DNA of 64,000 bases from Phycisphaerae bacterium (GTDB lineage Bacteria; Planctomycetota; Phycisphaerae; UBA1845; JAFGLZ01), in NCBI GenBank assembly GCA_016927755.1, contig JAFGLZ010000241.1:1-64000 (forward strand). The letters are read 5' to 3'. Of this stretch, positions 44,624-54,014 are shown piece by piece. The notes beneath the pieces are model-generated. The model ran no database searches. It saw nothing but the letters and a program-made list of their open reading frames with translations, and was not told the DNA's origin. How positions within the stretch are numbered: position 1 is the stretch's first letter; every line of letters starts with the position of its first letter. A program made the translations under genes and the position numbers.

Positions 44624-44794
44624 GGTTTATCTCCTTTCAGAACAGAGACACGTCGCGTCGGCGGTGGGTTAGTGAACGATGGTCCGAAAAAGACGCGGAT
44701 TGTGCGTCTGTGGTCGGCTCGTGGTGTGGGCGACGGTTCCGATGTTCGGCTATGGCTTTGGCGAGTATTGTGTTGCGGTGTCGAGTGTTCTCGA

Positions 44795-47401
44795 TCAGTC
44801 CCTGTAGTCCGGCCTGATCGGGCATGAGGGGCAGACATTCCCTAGATGCTCTCTCCTGACGTGCCAGAGATCGATGGCTTTGACGAGTGTGGCTCGAGTG
44901 AGGCCGACGTCGCCGTGCCGCTGGAGGCGACGGCGATCAAGGGTCTTGTCGAGGCGTTCGGTCGGGACGGGACAGGTGCGCGAACGCCATGCGAGCCCGG
45001 GGACGTCGTGGACTTTGCCGTCAGGCATGACGAGGCGGTCGGTGTTGCCGAACATGTCGATGCAGGGGCAGGGCAGGGAGATCTCAGCGACGTGGTAAGC
45101 GGTGGTTCGTGTGTGCGTGACGCCGAGGCAGAGGATGTATCCGCCGCCGTGGACGAGCCGTCCGATGGGGCTGTCGGGGGCCCAGATGCCGACTTCCAGG
45201 TGATGGCGGCAATAGGTCTCTGCCTTCGGGCCGATGGCGGCGATGGAATGGGACGGGTGGAGGCTTCGGACGGCGTCGGGGCGACGCCACATTGCCTCGG
45301 GGATGGCCCCGTTGTTGGTAGGGGTAGCGGCGGGGTTGAAGACGCGTGCCGAACCGTGATTGAAGGAAGGCATCAAGAGGGTTCCGCCGGGGGTGAGGAC
45401 ATCGAGGAGTGCGTCGACGACGGTCTCGGGTCCGCCGACTACGGGTCCGATCTTGGAGAGCGAGCTGTGGACCATCAAGTCCATTCCGCGACGGACGCCG
45501 AGTCGTCTTAGATCGCGTACGAGTCGCCGGCGAGTGATCATCCGCCGGGGGTCCATCAGCTCGACGTATCCGATCGAGGCGCAGGCCTCGGCGAATCGAT
45601 CAACCTGCTCGACGGTCACGCTTCGGCCGAGCTGGTTGCTCAGGGCGTCGGCGATGTCGGTGAGGTCCCGGTTGCCGTCGGCCCAGAGCATTGACCACTC
45701 GACGAGACCCGACTGGCGGATCCGGGCCGGGACGGGCTCGGGGACGTTCTCGAGACATACGGTGAGGGGGGCGGTGCGTCGAGGAATCGATCGGGGTTTT
45801 GTGGGGCGTTCTCTTCGGATGCGCTTGGGGCCACAGGCGTGCTCGATTCGTTGTTGGCACTTTTGGAGGTGGGATAGCACGGCGGAGCGATTTCCGCCCC
45901 AGATCCAGCGCTGCAGGCGCCGGAGGGACACTCGGTGTTGATCGTGGAGGTAGCGGCGCTCACTGACGGATGAGGCATTTTGGATCTGTCGTTCGGAGTG
46001 GGTCGTCTCAGCGTCGGCGATCTCGATGACGTCGTCAGAGGCGGCATCGGCGAGGTAGTAGAGGTAGGCGGCCATCGCGGCGGCGCAGGTCCTCAATCCG
46101 GCGGCGCTCAGGAGACTGGGGATGTCGGCCGAGCTGTGATATGCGTCGTATTGGGGCGGGGCGGCGCGTCGGGAAGAGGTTAGCCAGGGGCACGGGAAGC
46201 CGTAGATAGGGTCGCCGATGAGCGTGTCGCTGGTCGAGACGAAGGGGGCGTCGACGCAGCGGTAGCCCGGATTGTGAATCCGGAGGGCGGCGTTGAGAAT
46301 GGTCCGTCCGATCCTGTTGACGAAGCCCGCTGACATCGGGATGGTCCCGTGCCATTCGAGTCGGTCACACAGCGTCGGGCGGACGCCGACCGAATCGATG
46401 ACGACGCCCGCGAGAGGCGCCTGGAATCGAGGCACTTGTTCGAGGTAGGCGAAGAAGCCGTAGCACTCGAAGGCATTGACCAGGCGGATGGATCTCCGCG
46501 GTCGAGGGAGCTTTCCGGAATCGATCAAGCCGTTGATCACGTGAGCGATCTCGAGGGAAACGGCGACGCCCGAGGCGTTGTCGACGGCGCCGGGCTCGGC
46601 GGTGTGGGCGAGGGCCCAGACCTCGTCCTGGGGATCGTCGCGTCCGAGGATAACGGCGGAGACGACGTCGTGTGTGCCGACGTACGGGCGGATGTCGACC
46701 TTGGCTCGTAGAGCCACGACGGGGTGCTTTTCGTAGAGGCGGCGCAGCTCGCCTCCCTGGTTCGCGGACATTGCCAGGGCGACGAGGCGGCGGGAGGCAT
46801 CCGGGAGGGGAAGGCCGCCCCAGCCGAGCCGGGTCCAGGCGACGGCGTCGGGATGGTTCGGCACGCGTTGATCCGTCAGGGCCGCGGCGATGCCCAGCTT
46901 GGCCAGCGCGCGGAGGAGGGGGCGGGGGTTGAGTCTCGTGAGGAGGATTCGGCCGGCAAGCGAGCCGGGTGCGGACTCGTGGATCATGCTCAGGTCGTCG
47001 ATGACGACGAGACGTCCGGAGAGCCCGGCAGGCGGCGTGGCCGCGCTCCACATCACGGCGTGCCAGGGGTTCTGTCGCCAGTCGAGGAGGCGCTTCCGGA
47101 TTGGACGGAGGATGTCCAGCGTGGCGGAGCGGACGTCGGTGGCTTCGGGGATGACCCAGCGCCCGGAGCCGACGGCGCCGCCGGTGGGGACGGGATGGAT
47201 CTGGACGGTTGCGCCAGCTTCTTCGTAACGCCGGGCGAGGGATTGCGTCGTCAGGTGGAAACGGTCGAAGGAGTTCCAGCGATCTGTTTCGACGACTGTC
47301 TTGACGGTGTCGAGGAGACGCTTGCCTTGCGTCGATCGGTGCAGGAGAGGCAAGGCGTCGCGGCAGAAGCGTCGGAGCTGTCTGGGTGCGCGATGAGCCA
47401 T
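44795..47401 (-). CDS. M28-type peptidase / winged helix / AAC(3)-like acetyltransferase fusion
   Basis: 868 residues. The N-terminal part (about 35-455) is an M28/DUF4910-like aminopeptidase with an inserted protease-associated region; candidate zinc residues are H266 and D274 (AHTAEPGAVDNASG), E312, D336 and H422 (YHSSADIP). The usual double glutamate is FECYG here. A winged-helix-like stretch follows (about 565-620). The C-terminal part (about 622-868) is of the aminoglycoside N3-acetyltransferase fold: VHSSLSKIG, VVGGPETVVDALL, HPSHSIAAIG. The frame is unbroken. A single-domain AAC(3)-like gene is at 53184. Drug resistance should not be inferred; a joint role in modifying an amino-group substrate is possible. 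Confidence 0.75.
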   Translation of the reverse strand: MAHRAPRQLRRFCRDALPLLHRSTQGKRLLDTVKTVVETDRWNSFDRFHLTTQSLARRYEEAGATVQIHPVPTGGAVGSGRWVIPEATDVRSATLDILRPIRKRLLDWRQNPWHAVMWSAATPPAGLSGRLVVIDDLSMIHESAPGSLAGRILLTRLNPRPLLRALAKLGIAAALTDQRVPNHPDAVAWTRLGWGGLPLPDASRRLVALAMSANQGGELRRLYEKHPVVALRAKVDIRPYVGTHDVVSAVILGRDDPQDEVWALAHTAEPGAVDNASGVAVSLEIAHVINGLIDSGKLPRPRRSIRLVNAFECYGFFAYLEQVPRFQAPLAGVVIDSVGVRPTLCDRLEWHGTIPMSAGFVNRIGRTILNAALRIHNPGYRCVDAPFVSTSDTLIGDPIYGFPCPWLTSSRRAAPPQYDAYHSSADIPSLLSAAGLRTCAAAMAAYLYYLADAASDDVIEIADAETTHSERQIQNASSVSERRYLHDQHRVSLRRLQRWIWGGNRSAVLSHLQKCQQRIEHACGPKRIRRERPTKPRSIPRRTAPLTVCLENVPEPVPARIRQSGLVEWSMLWADGNRDLTDIADALSNQLGRSVTVEQVDRFAEACASIGYVELMDPRRMITRRRLVRDLRRLGVRRGMDLMVHSSLSKIGPVVGGPETVVDALLDVLTPGGTLLMPSFNHGSARVFNPAATPTNNGAIPEAMWRRPDAVRSLHPSHSIAAIGPKAETYCRHHLEVGIWAPDSPIGRLVHGGGYILCLGVTHTRTTAYHVAEISLPCPCIDMFGNTDRLVMPDGKVHDVPGLAWRSRTCPVPTERLDKTLDRRRLQRHGDVGLTRATLVKAIDLWHVRREHLGNVCPSCPIRPDYRD

Positions 47402-47432
47402 GGCGTCCGGTTCCGGGGGGGATCGTCTGTTC

Positions 47433-48770
47433 CTACTTCTGCGTGGCGACGTGCATTCCGGCGGTGATCTCGCGCGAGGGTCGGGCCACCACGATGTCGT
47501 TTGCCTTCAAACCGTCGAGGATCTGAGCGAGGTCGTCGTTGGTCAGGCCGACTTTGACCGTGGCGAGACTCGTGCGATCGTTGCGGACGGTCATGACCTG
47601 CCACTGGCCTTGCTCGCTGCGGAACAGGGCGGTCCGGGGCAGGGTCATGGCGTCTTTGGCCCGGGCGTAGTTGATGCGGACGTAGACACGGAAGTCGACG
47701 CCGAGACGCTCGGGGCGTTTGTCCATCTTGACGGCGACCTTGACGCGCTGCTGCTCGACGCCGAGCGAGCTGATCTTCTTGAAGCCGGCGGGGTAGACGC
47801 GGAGGACCTTGCCGGGGATGCTCTCGGTGCCGATGGCCTCGCCGAAGATTTCGACGGGATCGCCGGGCGAAATACGCGTGGCACGCTGGGTAAGGACGTC
47901 GGCGATGACCTCCATGTCGTCGAGGCGTCCGATGGTGAGTAGGGGCGTGCCGGCGGGGAGGAACTGGCGTCGCGTTTGGTGCCGCTGGAGCACGACGCCA
48001 TCGACGGGGGATTTGATCTCGGCCCTGGCCAGGTTCCGCTTCTCCATATCGAGCTGAGCACGCGCCTCCTCGAGCTGCCGCTCGAGGCTTTCCACGTCGA
48101 AGTCCTTCCGGGCGATGTAGTCGCTGATGAACTTGGGTCCGATGTAGCTGACGGCGGCGATGGTCTTGAGTGCTGCGAGCTGGAGCTTGTCGCTCTGATA
48201 GTCGGCCTCGGACTTTCGGGCGTCGGTCTCGGCAAGCCTTAGCTCCCGGGCGGTGGCGGCATCCTGCTCGGCGATCTTGCGGACGCGCTGGGCTTCGCTC
48301 TTGGCGAATTGGGCGACAGCGAGGGAGGCCACGAGCTTCGCCTCGGCGGCCTTGACGGTTTCGTCGATGGCCTTGACGGTCGCCTTGGTCTCGACCATGG
48401 CGTTGTTCTCGAGGCGGTGGTCCTTAGTCTGTCTGATCTTGGTTTCGAGGACGGCGATGCGCTGTTGGGCCTGGAGTGCGTGGTCCTTCAGATCGTCGGT
48501 ATCGAGACGCGCGGCTACCTGGTCCTTCTTGACGGGATCGCCTTCGCGCAGGGTGATCGGTTCGAGCCATCCTGAGATCGGCATGGAGATCAGGTAGTCG
48601 TGGGGGAGCTCGGTGACGGCCTGCTCCTCGACGTAGGCTGTGATCGTCTGGATGGTGGGGCGGATGACCTCGACGGTGGCCTCGGGCCTGGTGGCAGACC
48701 AGATCCCGACGGCGGCGGCGACGATCAGCACGACGGCGATGATGATCCAGGACTTCTTGACGGTTTTCAT
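47433..48770 (-). CDS. HlyD/MacA-type membrane fusion protein
   Basis: 445 residues: one N-terminal membrane helix (about 8-26), lipoyl-like halves, a long coiled coil (about 90-235, rich in Lys/Glu/Ala), then LARAEIKSPVDGVV and barrel domains. It works with the FtsX-type permease (gene 11 bases upstream) and the LolD-type ATPase. The start is placed at ATG 48770; the much longer open frame upstream only overlaps the permease gene and is not real. The complex probably exports a substrate or extracts lipoproteins across the envelope. Confidence 0.88.
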   Translation of the reverse strand: MKTVKKSWIIIAVVLIVAAAVGIWSATRPEATVEVIRPTIQTITAYVEEQAVTELPHDYLISMPISGWLEPITLREGDPVKKDQVAARLDTDDLKDHALQAQQRIAVLETKIRQTKDHRLENNAMVETKATVKAIDETVKAAEAKLVASLAVAQFAKSEAQRVRKIAEQDAATARELRLAETDARKSEADYQSDKLQLAALKTIAAVSYIGPKFISDYIARKDFDVESLERQLEEARAQLDMEKRNLARAEIKSPVDGVVLQRHQTRRQFLPAGTPLLTIGRLDDMEVIADVLTQRATRISPGDPVEIFGEAIGTESIPGKVLRVYPAGFKKISSLGVEQQRVKVAVKMDKRPERLGVDFRVYVRINYARAKDAMTLPRTALFRSEQGQWQVMTVRNDRTSLATVKVGLTNDDLAQILDGLKANDIVVARPSREITAGMHVATQK

Positions 48771-48781
48771 GGGTCGCCTCA

Positions 48782-51160
48782 CTACTCCTTGACCTTGATG
48801 CCTTCCTGCCAGTCGAGCTTGTTGATCTGGCGGCGGACGAAGAACTGAGAGATGAGCACGAACACCAGTGAGATGGCGGCCGTGATGAGGACGGTTCTGG
48901 GTCGAATGAAAACGGGCATTCGGAAGAGCTCGGAATCGTAGGCGGACGCGAGGCCCAGGACCATCCAATAGCCGATGGGGATGGACGCGGCGAGTCCGAC
49001 CACGAAGGTGACGAGCGTCTGCCGGAAGAAGATGCCGGATATCTCGCGGGGGCCGTAGCCGAGGACTCGGAAGGTGGCGATGTCTCGGATTCGGTCGCTG
49101 ATCTCGACCATCGAGTGGTTCAGCGTGCTGCCGAAGGAGATCGTTCCGGCGAAGATGACGCACATGCCGAGGGTGGCGAGCATCGTGGCGACGAAGGTCG
49201 ATTCGATGGCGGCGCGGGCGTTGGCGGTGACGCTGACGCCCTGGGCGTTGGGCATGGTCTTGATTGCGTGGAAGAGCCGATCGGTGTCGACGGGGTCCGC
49301 GGCAAGCTGGACGGAATTGACGGCGCGGTCCTCGCCGACGATGCGGCTGAGGTATTCGAGATTGGCGTAGCACTCGAGACCCAGGAAGCTCTCGATGACC
49401 GATGATAGGTGGACGGTGACGGTTCGTCGACGGCCTCTGACGGGCGTCAGCTCGATGGGATCACCCACGCGCACGCCAAGGATGTCGGCGAGCTTGGCCG
49501 ACATGACCAGTCCCTCGTCGGGGATGCGGACGGGCTGGAGATCGGCGGACATAGGGGTCGTCAGCCGGTGGTGGTGCTCGAAGCCGGAGATGGTCATGCG
49601 TCTGGACTGCCTGCCGTTTCGCAGGTCGCATCGGAGGCCGAGGACGGGCTCGGCGTAGTCGACCCCGGGCAAGCGACGGGCCTCAAAGAGGGCGGCGATC
49701 GACTTCTCGTCTCGCATGCCGATGTCGACGTCGCTGTGCATGACTCGGTCGAACTGGAAGTAGACGAGGAAGACCATCGAGTCGTACATGACCAGCGATG
49801 CGAGGACGATCGCGGTGGCCAGGGCTGAGGAGAAGATCGCTGATAGGGTGCGAACGCGATTGCGGAATAGGCTTCGCAGGGCGATGTGCGTTCGAAAGCT
49901 GAGCCGGCGCCAGAGCATGGGGAAGCGCTCGAGGAGGATTCGACCGCCACGCTCTGGGGGTTTGAGGCGCATCGCCTCGGCTGGCTGGAGCTTGAGTACG
50001 GAGAGGGCGCCCTTGGCACAGCCGGCGACAGAGAAGCCCACGCTGATGGTCATTCCGATGAGGAGCAGATCGGGGTAGGTTCGGTAGAGGAAGGTGGGGA
50101 ACTGGAAGAACATCTTGTACATCTCGATCATGCCGTAGGTGACGGCGACGCCTAGAGCGCCGCCGGCTGCGCCACCGGCGACGCCGACGACGATGCCGAA
50201 CGAGAGGAAGTGCAGCAGGACGGTCCTGTCGGAGTAGCCGAGGGCCTTGAGCGTGCCGACGATGACGCGCTGTCGTTCGGCGAATCGGCTCATGAGGATG
50301 TTGAGCACAAGGGCGGCGACCATCAGGAAGATGGCGGGCATGAAGGTGGCGGAGATTCCCAGGCCTTCGATCTCGTCGGAGAGGAAGCGGTGTGAGGCCT
50401 GTCGGTCTCGGGGGGTCGTGGCGAGGACTCCGTAGGGGTCGAGCATTCGGTCGATGCGTTCGAGCGTCGCGTCGATCTTGTCCTCGGCGCCGGGGACCAT
50501 GGCGCCGACGATCTGGTTGCAGGCGTCCTGGAAGTCGAGGACGTCACGGGCGTAGTGGTCCTTGACGTAGAGGATGGCGAAGTGCTCTGGGTCGGGCATG
50601 ACGTCGCCCTCGCCGCGGACCATGTAGACGTACTCGGGGCTGATAGCGGTGCCAACGATGACGAAGGACTCTTGTTTTCGGTTCAGGATGAGCTGGATTC
50701 GATCGCCGGGCTCGAGCCCGTGAGCCTTCGCGAAGGCGTCGCCTAGGATGACCTCTTCGGGTCGGTCGCTGGAGAATCCGGAGCCTCGGGTGAGGCAGAT
50801 GGCGTTGAGGGTCTCGTCGAAGCCGCGCTCGGGGATGGAGATGAGACGGCCAGTCAGCGGCTGGCTGACGTCGGGGAGGTCGAGGATGACGTCGAAGCCC
50901 ACGCGGGCGTTAATGCTCGCGACGCCGGGTAGCTTGGCGATCTGCTCGACGGCACTGAGCGGGGCTTTCTTCACGTCGACCCAGAAGTCGGCGAAGCGGT
51001 ACTGGCGATAGTAGGCGGCCTGGCTGGCCTTGAGGATGCGCTGCGCCGAGCCGAAGCCGATGAATGAGCCGATGCCGACGGCAATGATGACGACGATGGT
51101 CAGGAGGACGCCGATACTGCGGCGGAGGTCTCTGGCGAGTTTGCGGTGCAGGGTTGCCAC
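48782..51160 (-). CDS. FtsX/MacB-family ABC transporter permease (double FtsX domain)
   Basis: 792 residues. A first membrane helix (about 16-37), a periplasmic domain, three helices (about 290-400), a further helix near 440, a second periplasmic domain, and three helices at the end (about 650-780). This is the 8+-helix duplicated FtsX layout. The start is GTG at 51160. It lies 16 bases after the ATPase gene. Substrate not evident; lipoprotein or antibiotic-peptide export are typical for relatives. Confidence 0.85.
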   Translation of the reverse strand: MATLHRKLARDLRRSIGVLLTIVVIIAVGIGSFIGFGSAQRILKASQAAYYRQYRFADFWVDVKKAPLSAVEQIAKLPGVASINARVGFDVILDLPDVSQPLTGRLISIPERGFDETLNAICLTRGSGFSSDRPEEVILGDAFAKAHGLEPGDRIQLILNRKQESFVIVGTAISPEYVYMVRGEGDVMPDPEHFAILYVKDHYARDVLDFQDACNQIVGAMVPGAEDKIDATLERIDRMLDPYGVLATTPRDRQASHRFLSDEIEGLGISATFMPAIFLMVAALVLNILMSRFAERQRVIVGTLKALGYSDRTVLLHFLSFGIVVGVAGGAAGGALGVAVTYGMIEMYKMFFQFPTFLYRTYPDLLLIGMTISVGFSVAGCAKGALSVLKLQPAEAMRLKPPERGGRILLERFPMLWRRLSFRTHIALRSLFRNRVRTLSAIFSSALATAIVLASLVMYDSMVFLVYFQFDRVMHSDVDIGMRDEKSIAALFEARRLPGVDYAEPVLGLRCDLRNGRQSRRMTISGFEHHHRLTTPMSADLQPVRIPDEGLVMSAKLADILGVRVGDPIELTPVRGRRRTVTVHLSSVIESFLGLECYANLEYLSRIVGEDRAVNSVQLAADPVDTDRLFHAIKTMPNAQGVSVTANARAAIESTFVATMLATLGMCVIFAGTISFGSTLNHSMVEISDRIRDIATFRVLGYGPREISGIFFRQTLVTFVVGLAASIPIGYWMVLGLASAYDSELFRMPVFIRPRTVLITAAISLVFVLISQFFVRRQINKLDWQEGIKVKE

Positions 51161-51176
51161 TGCGTCGGTCCTCGGG

Positions 51177-51905
51177 TTACCAGCTCACCTCTTCGGCGCG
51201 AATGGGGTGCTCGTTGACTCGCGACTCGGCGAGGCCTCCGCTGACGAGGCGGATCGTCCGTCGGGCGATGCCCGCGATGGCCGGGTTGTGCGTGATCAGC
51301 ACGACGGTCAGATGCTGCTCGTCGTTGAGCCTTTGGAGGAGCGACAAGACGCGTCGGGCGGTCTTCAGATCCAACGCCCCGGTCGGTTCGTCGGCGAGAA
51401 GCAACTCCGGCCGTTTGGCCAGGGCTCGGGCGATGGCGACGCGCTGCTGCTCGCCGCCGGACATCTGTGATGGGAAGTGGTCGGCTCGCTCGGCGAGCTC
51501 GACCATCTCGAGCGCGGTGACGGGATCAATCGGGTCATCCACGAGCTCCGTGGCGACTTGGACGTTCTCGTGTGCGGTCAGCGTTGGCACGAGGTTGTAG
51601 AACTGGAAGATGAATCCGACCTGCTGTCGGCGGTAGGCGGTCATCGCCTGATCGTTGAGGGCGGCGAGGTCGGTCTGACCGTGCCAGACGTGGCCTGTGG
51701 TTGGACGGTCGATTCCTCCGATGAGGTTCAGTAGGGTGCTCTTGCCCGAACCGGAGGGTCCGAGGATGACGAGGAACTCGCCGGGATTGATGGTCAGGTC
51801 GACTTCGACGAGGGCACGGACCTCGATCTCGCCCATGCGAAAGACGCGGCTGACGTTTTCGAGCCGAAGGACGGGTGTGGCGGGTGTCTCGACGGTGGTC
51901 GTCAT
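51177..51905 (-). CDS. ABC transporter ATPase, LolD/MacB type
   Basis: 242 residues with all nucleotide-binding motifs: Walker A GPSGSGKST near 44, Q loop (QVGFIFQFYNL), signature MSGGEQQRVAIARAL, Walker B LLLADEPTGALD and the H loop (VLITHNP). The QFYNL and IRLVSGG features fit the LolD/FtsE-like group that pairs with FtsX permeases. AAAGGAAG precedes the ATG. First gene of the three-gene transport set. Confidence 0.92.
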   Translation of the reverse strand: MTTTVETPATPVLRLENVSRVFRMGEIEVRALVEVDLTINPGEFLVILGPSGSGKSTLLNLIGGIDRPTTGHVWHGQTDLAALNDQAMTAYRRQQVGFIFQFYNLVPTLTAHENVQVATELVDDPIDPVTALEMVELAERADHFPSQMSGGEQQRVAIARALAKRPELLLADEPTGALDLKTARRVLSLLQRLNDEQHLTVVLITHNPAIAGIARRTIRLVSGGLAESRVNEHPIRAEEVSW

Positions 51906-51977
51906 TGGCCTGGCTTCCTTTGTGTTCGACCAGCCTGCGCGGCCGAGGAGCTTGGCGATGCTCGTGCCAGGATCGCA

Positions 51978-53141
51978 TTAGTCGGCGGTCAGGTCAAATG
52001 GCAGGGCGATCGAGATGCCATCGAGGGGATAGGTTCCGTGGTCGCGGAGGGTCTTGATGGCCAGTTCGTAGCTCTCGGGCGCTACGTCGCTGCTGACTGA
52101 GTGGTCGGACTGGAAGACCCATCCTCCGCCTCTGGCGGCCTGGAGCTTGTACAGGACCTCGCGGCGGATGGCGTCGGGGTCGTTCTTTTCGAGGACGCGG
52201 ACGTCGATGTTGCCCACCATGGCGAGCTTGCCGGCGTACTTGGCCTTGAGCTTGACGACGTCGAGACCGGCCTTGGCCTCGAGCGGGTTGTAGCCGTCGA
52301 GTCCGATCTCGACCATGTCGTCGAAGACGTCGCTGGCGTCGCCGCATCCGTGATAGATGACCGGGAGGTCGTGCGCGTGGCAGAGCTCGATCAGGCGCTT
52401 GACGTGCGGCTTGAACATCTCGCGCCATCTGGGGGCTCCGAACATCATTCCGCGCACGTAGGCGACGTCGCCCCAGATGTACATGCCGGAGAGGCGGCCT
52501 TTGGCGGCCTGGATCTGGGCGGCAGTCAGGTCGTATAGGAAACCCCCAATGCGGTCTACGAAGACCTTTAGCGGCTCGGGGTCGGAGGCCATCCAGAAGA
52601 GGGCGTTTTCGCTGCCGACGATGCGCCAGAGGTACTCATGGCATTCGCAGATGGAACCGAAGACGGGGAGATCATCGACGTAGGCGTCGACGCGGTCGGT
52701 CCAGGGGGGCAGGTTTCGGGCGAGGGCGTCACCGACACCGTTGATCTGGTCGTCGCCGCCTTCGAGGAAGCGTCTGGGGTCGTCCGGGGCGTCGAACTGG
52801 AAATCGGCCATCTGTTCGGGGGCGGTGACGCTGAAGGACTCGTAGTGCGGCATCGGCAGGTCGCCTCGCCGGCGGATGGTTGCGCCGAAGCCGGTGCGGA
52901 CAACGACGTCGTCGCCGCTTTCATCGAGGATCTCGAACGGGCGGATGCGGGGGTCCATGTTTGGGTTGACGACGACGTAATCGAGATCGAAGTGACGATA
53001 CGGGTCGAAGGCATCTCCCCACTTGGCGCGGCAGCGCTTGTGGAAGCCGGTCCAGAAGAAGTCACCGGCGGGGACGCGGTCGCCCTCACGGTGATGCAGG
53101 GCGTCGAGCAGTCGCTTGAGCTTGGCCTGTTTGTCGTTCAT
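51978..53141 (-). CDS. Uroporphyrinogen-decarboxylase-family protein (paralogue 3)
   Basis: 387 residues. URO-D/MtaA barrel; the metal motif is kept as H-G-C-G-D (VIYHGCGDASDVF), but no cysteine follows at the usual C-terminal spot (GGGWVFQSDHS). Start with AAAGGAC upstream. It is downstream of an AAC(3)-like gene and upstream of the ABC transport genes on the same strand. As for the others, methyl transfer rather than porphyrin decarboxylation is the more likely chemistry, but no corrinoid protein is encoded nearby. Confidence 0.82.
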   Translation of the reverse strand: MNDKQAKLKRLLDALHHREGDRVPAGDFFWTGFHKRCRAKWGDAFDPYRHFDLDYVVVNPNMDPRIRPFEILDESGDDVVVRTGFGATIRRRGDLPMPHYESFSVTAPEQMADFQFDAPDDPRRFLEGGDDQINGVGDALARNLPPWTDRVDAYVDDLPVFGSICECHEYLWRIVGSENALFWMASDPEPLKVFVDRIGGFLYDLTAAQIQAAKGRLSGMYIWGDVAYVRGMMFGAPRWREMFKPHVKRLIELCHAHDLPVIYHGCGDASDVFDDMVEIGLDGYNPLEAKAGLDVVKLKAKYAGKLAMVGNIDVRVLEKNDPDAIRREVLYKLQAARGGGWVFQSDHSVSSDVAPESYELAIKTLRDHGTYPLDGISIALPFDLTAD

Positions 53142-53183
53142 CTCGGACGTCCTTTCTTCATGAGGACTGGAGGGTGTTGGGGA

Positions 53184-54011
53184 TCACGCAGAGCCGGATT
53201 CCAGCTCCTCGCGGTGCCGCTCGAAGAGCTCGCGACAATCGTCGCCGAGGAAGGCGCCGATGTCGGCCTCGAGCATGCGGGTTCCGATGTCGACGATGTC
53301 GCGCGCTTTGGCGGCGACGATTCTAGCGTGGCTGACGCGCGTCGTTCGCAGGATTCCCTGTTGCTCGAAGACGGGTGCCATCTTCGCCAGATCCGAATGA
53401 TAGGGCGGTCGGCAGAGAAACTCTATCGACTTCGAGGGGGCGGCGGTGCCGTCGGCTCGGATTACGGTCGAGCCTCGGAAGTCGCGATACGCACGATAGG
53501 GGACCTGCATCAACTCCTCGCAGGTGTGCAGGGCGGTGCAGGAGTTGAAGCCGCACCCGAGAAATACGTACCAGAAATCCATCTCATAGAGGCGGTACAT
53601 GCCGCTGCCCCACGCGAAGGGGCGGACGCCGTCGCCGGTTACGGCAGAGGCGTCGGCGCCGATGGCGGCGATGGAGTGGCAGACGTGCTCGTCGCGAAGG
53701 GCTTCCGGGCGGCGACGGAACGTCTCGGGGACGATGCCCAACTCCGTGGGGGTCTGGCGGACGTCGAAGACGACGGTGTCGGCGTTGTGGTTTGCGCGCC
53801 AGGTGAACGTCGGGACGGCGGCGGTGCCCGCGGGTCCGACGGTCTCGATGAGGGCGTCGACGACGGCGTCGGCCCCGCCGATGACATGGCCAAAGGCGCT
53901 CAGGGAGGAATGGACAAACATGCGATGGCCCTGGTTGATCCCCAGGGCGCGGAGACCGGCGATGATGTCGTCTCTGGTGACGGTCGGCTTGCCGGATGGG
54001 TCGTGTGGCAT
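53184..54011 (-). CDS. AAC(3)-family N-acetyltransferase-like protein
   Basis: 275 residues, the usual length for the family. Motifs: VHSSLSAFG, VIGGADAVVDALI, VPTFTW, CHSIAAIGADA, FLGCGFNSCTALH. Shares the fold with the C-terminal third of the protein at 44795. Chromosomal AAC(3)-like proteins outside resistance islands often act on sugars or small amines rather than aminoglycosides. The stop of the upstream methyltransferase region lies within 3 bases (54015), so they are cotranscribed. Confidence 0.82.
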   Translation of the reverse strand: MPHDPSGKPTVTRDDIIAGLRALGINQGHRMFVHSSLSAFGHVIGGADAVVDALIETVGPAGTAAVPTFTWRANHNADTVVFDVRQTPTELGIVPETFRRRPEALRDEHVCHSIAAIGADASAVTGDGVRPFAWGSGMYRLYEMDFWYVFLGCGFNSCTALHTCEELMQVPYRAYRDFRGSTVIRADGTAAPSKSIEFLCRPPYHSDLAKMAPVFEQQGILRTTRVSHARIVAAKARDIVDIGTRMLEADIGAFLGDDCRELFERHREELESGSA

Positions 54012-54014
54012 CGG

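Noticed and set aside
48771..49373. N-terminal 200-residue extension of the HlyD-type protein
   Set aside because: It overlaps the permease gene in another frame and is Arg/Pro-rich; ATG at 48770 gives a normal membrane fusion protein.
53184..54011. Aminoglycoside resistance determinant
   Set aside because: AAC(3)-fold proteins are widespread chromosomal enzymes; nothing here (no integron or transposon) indicates resistance.
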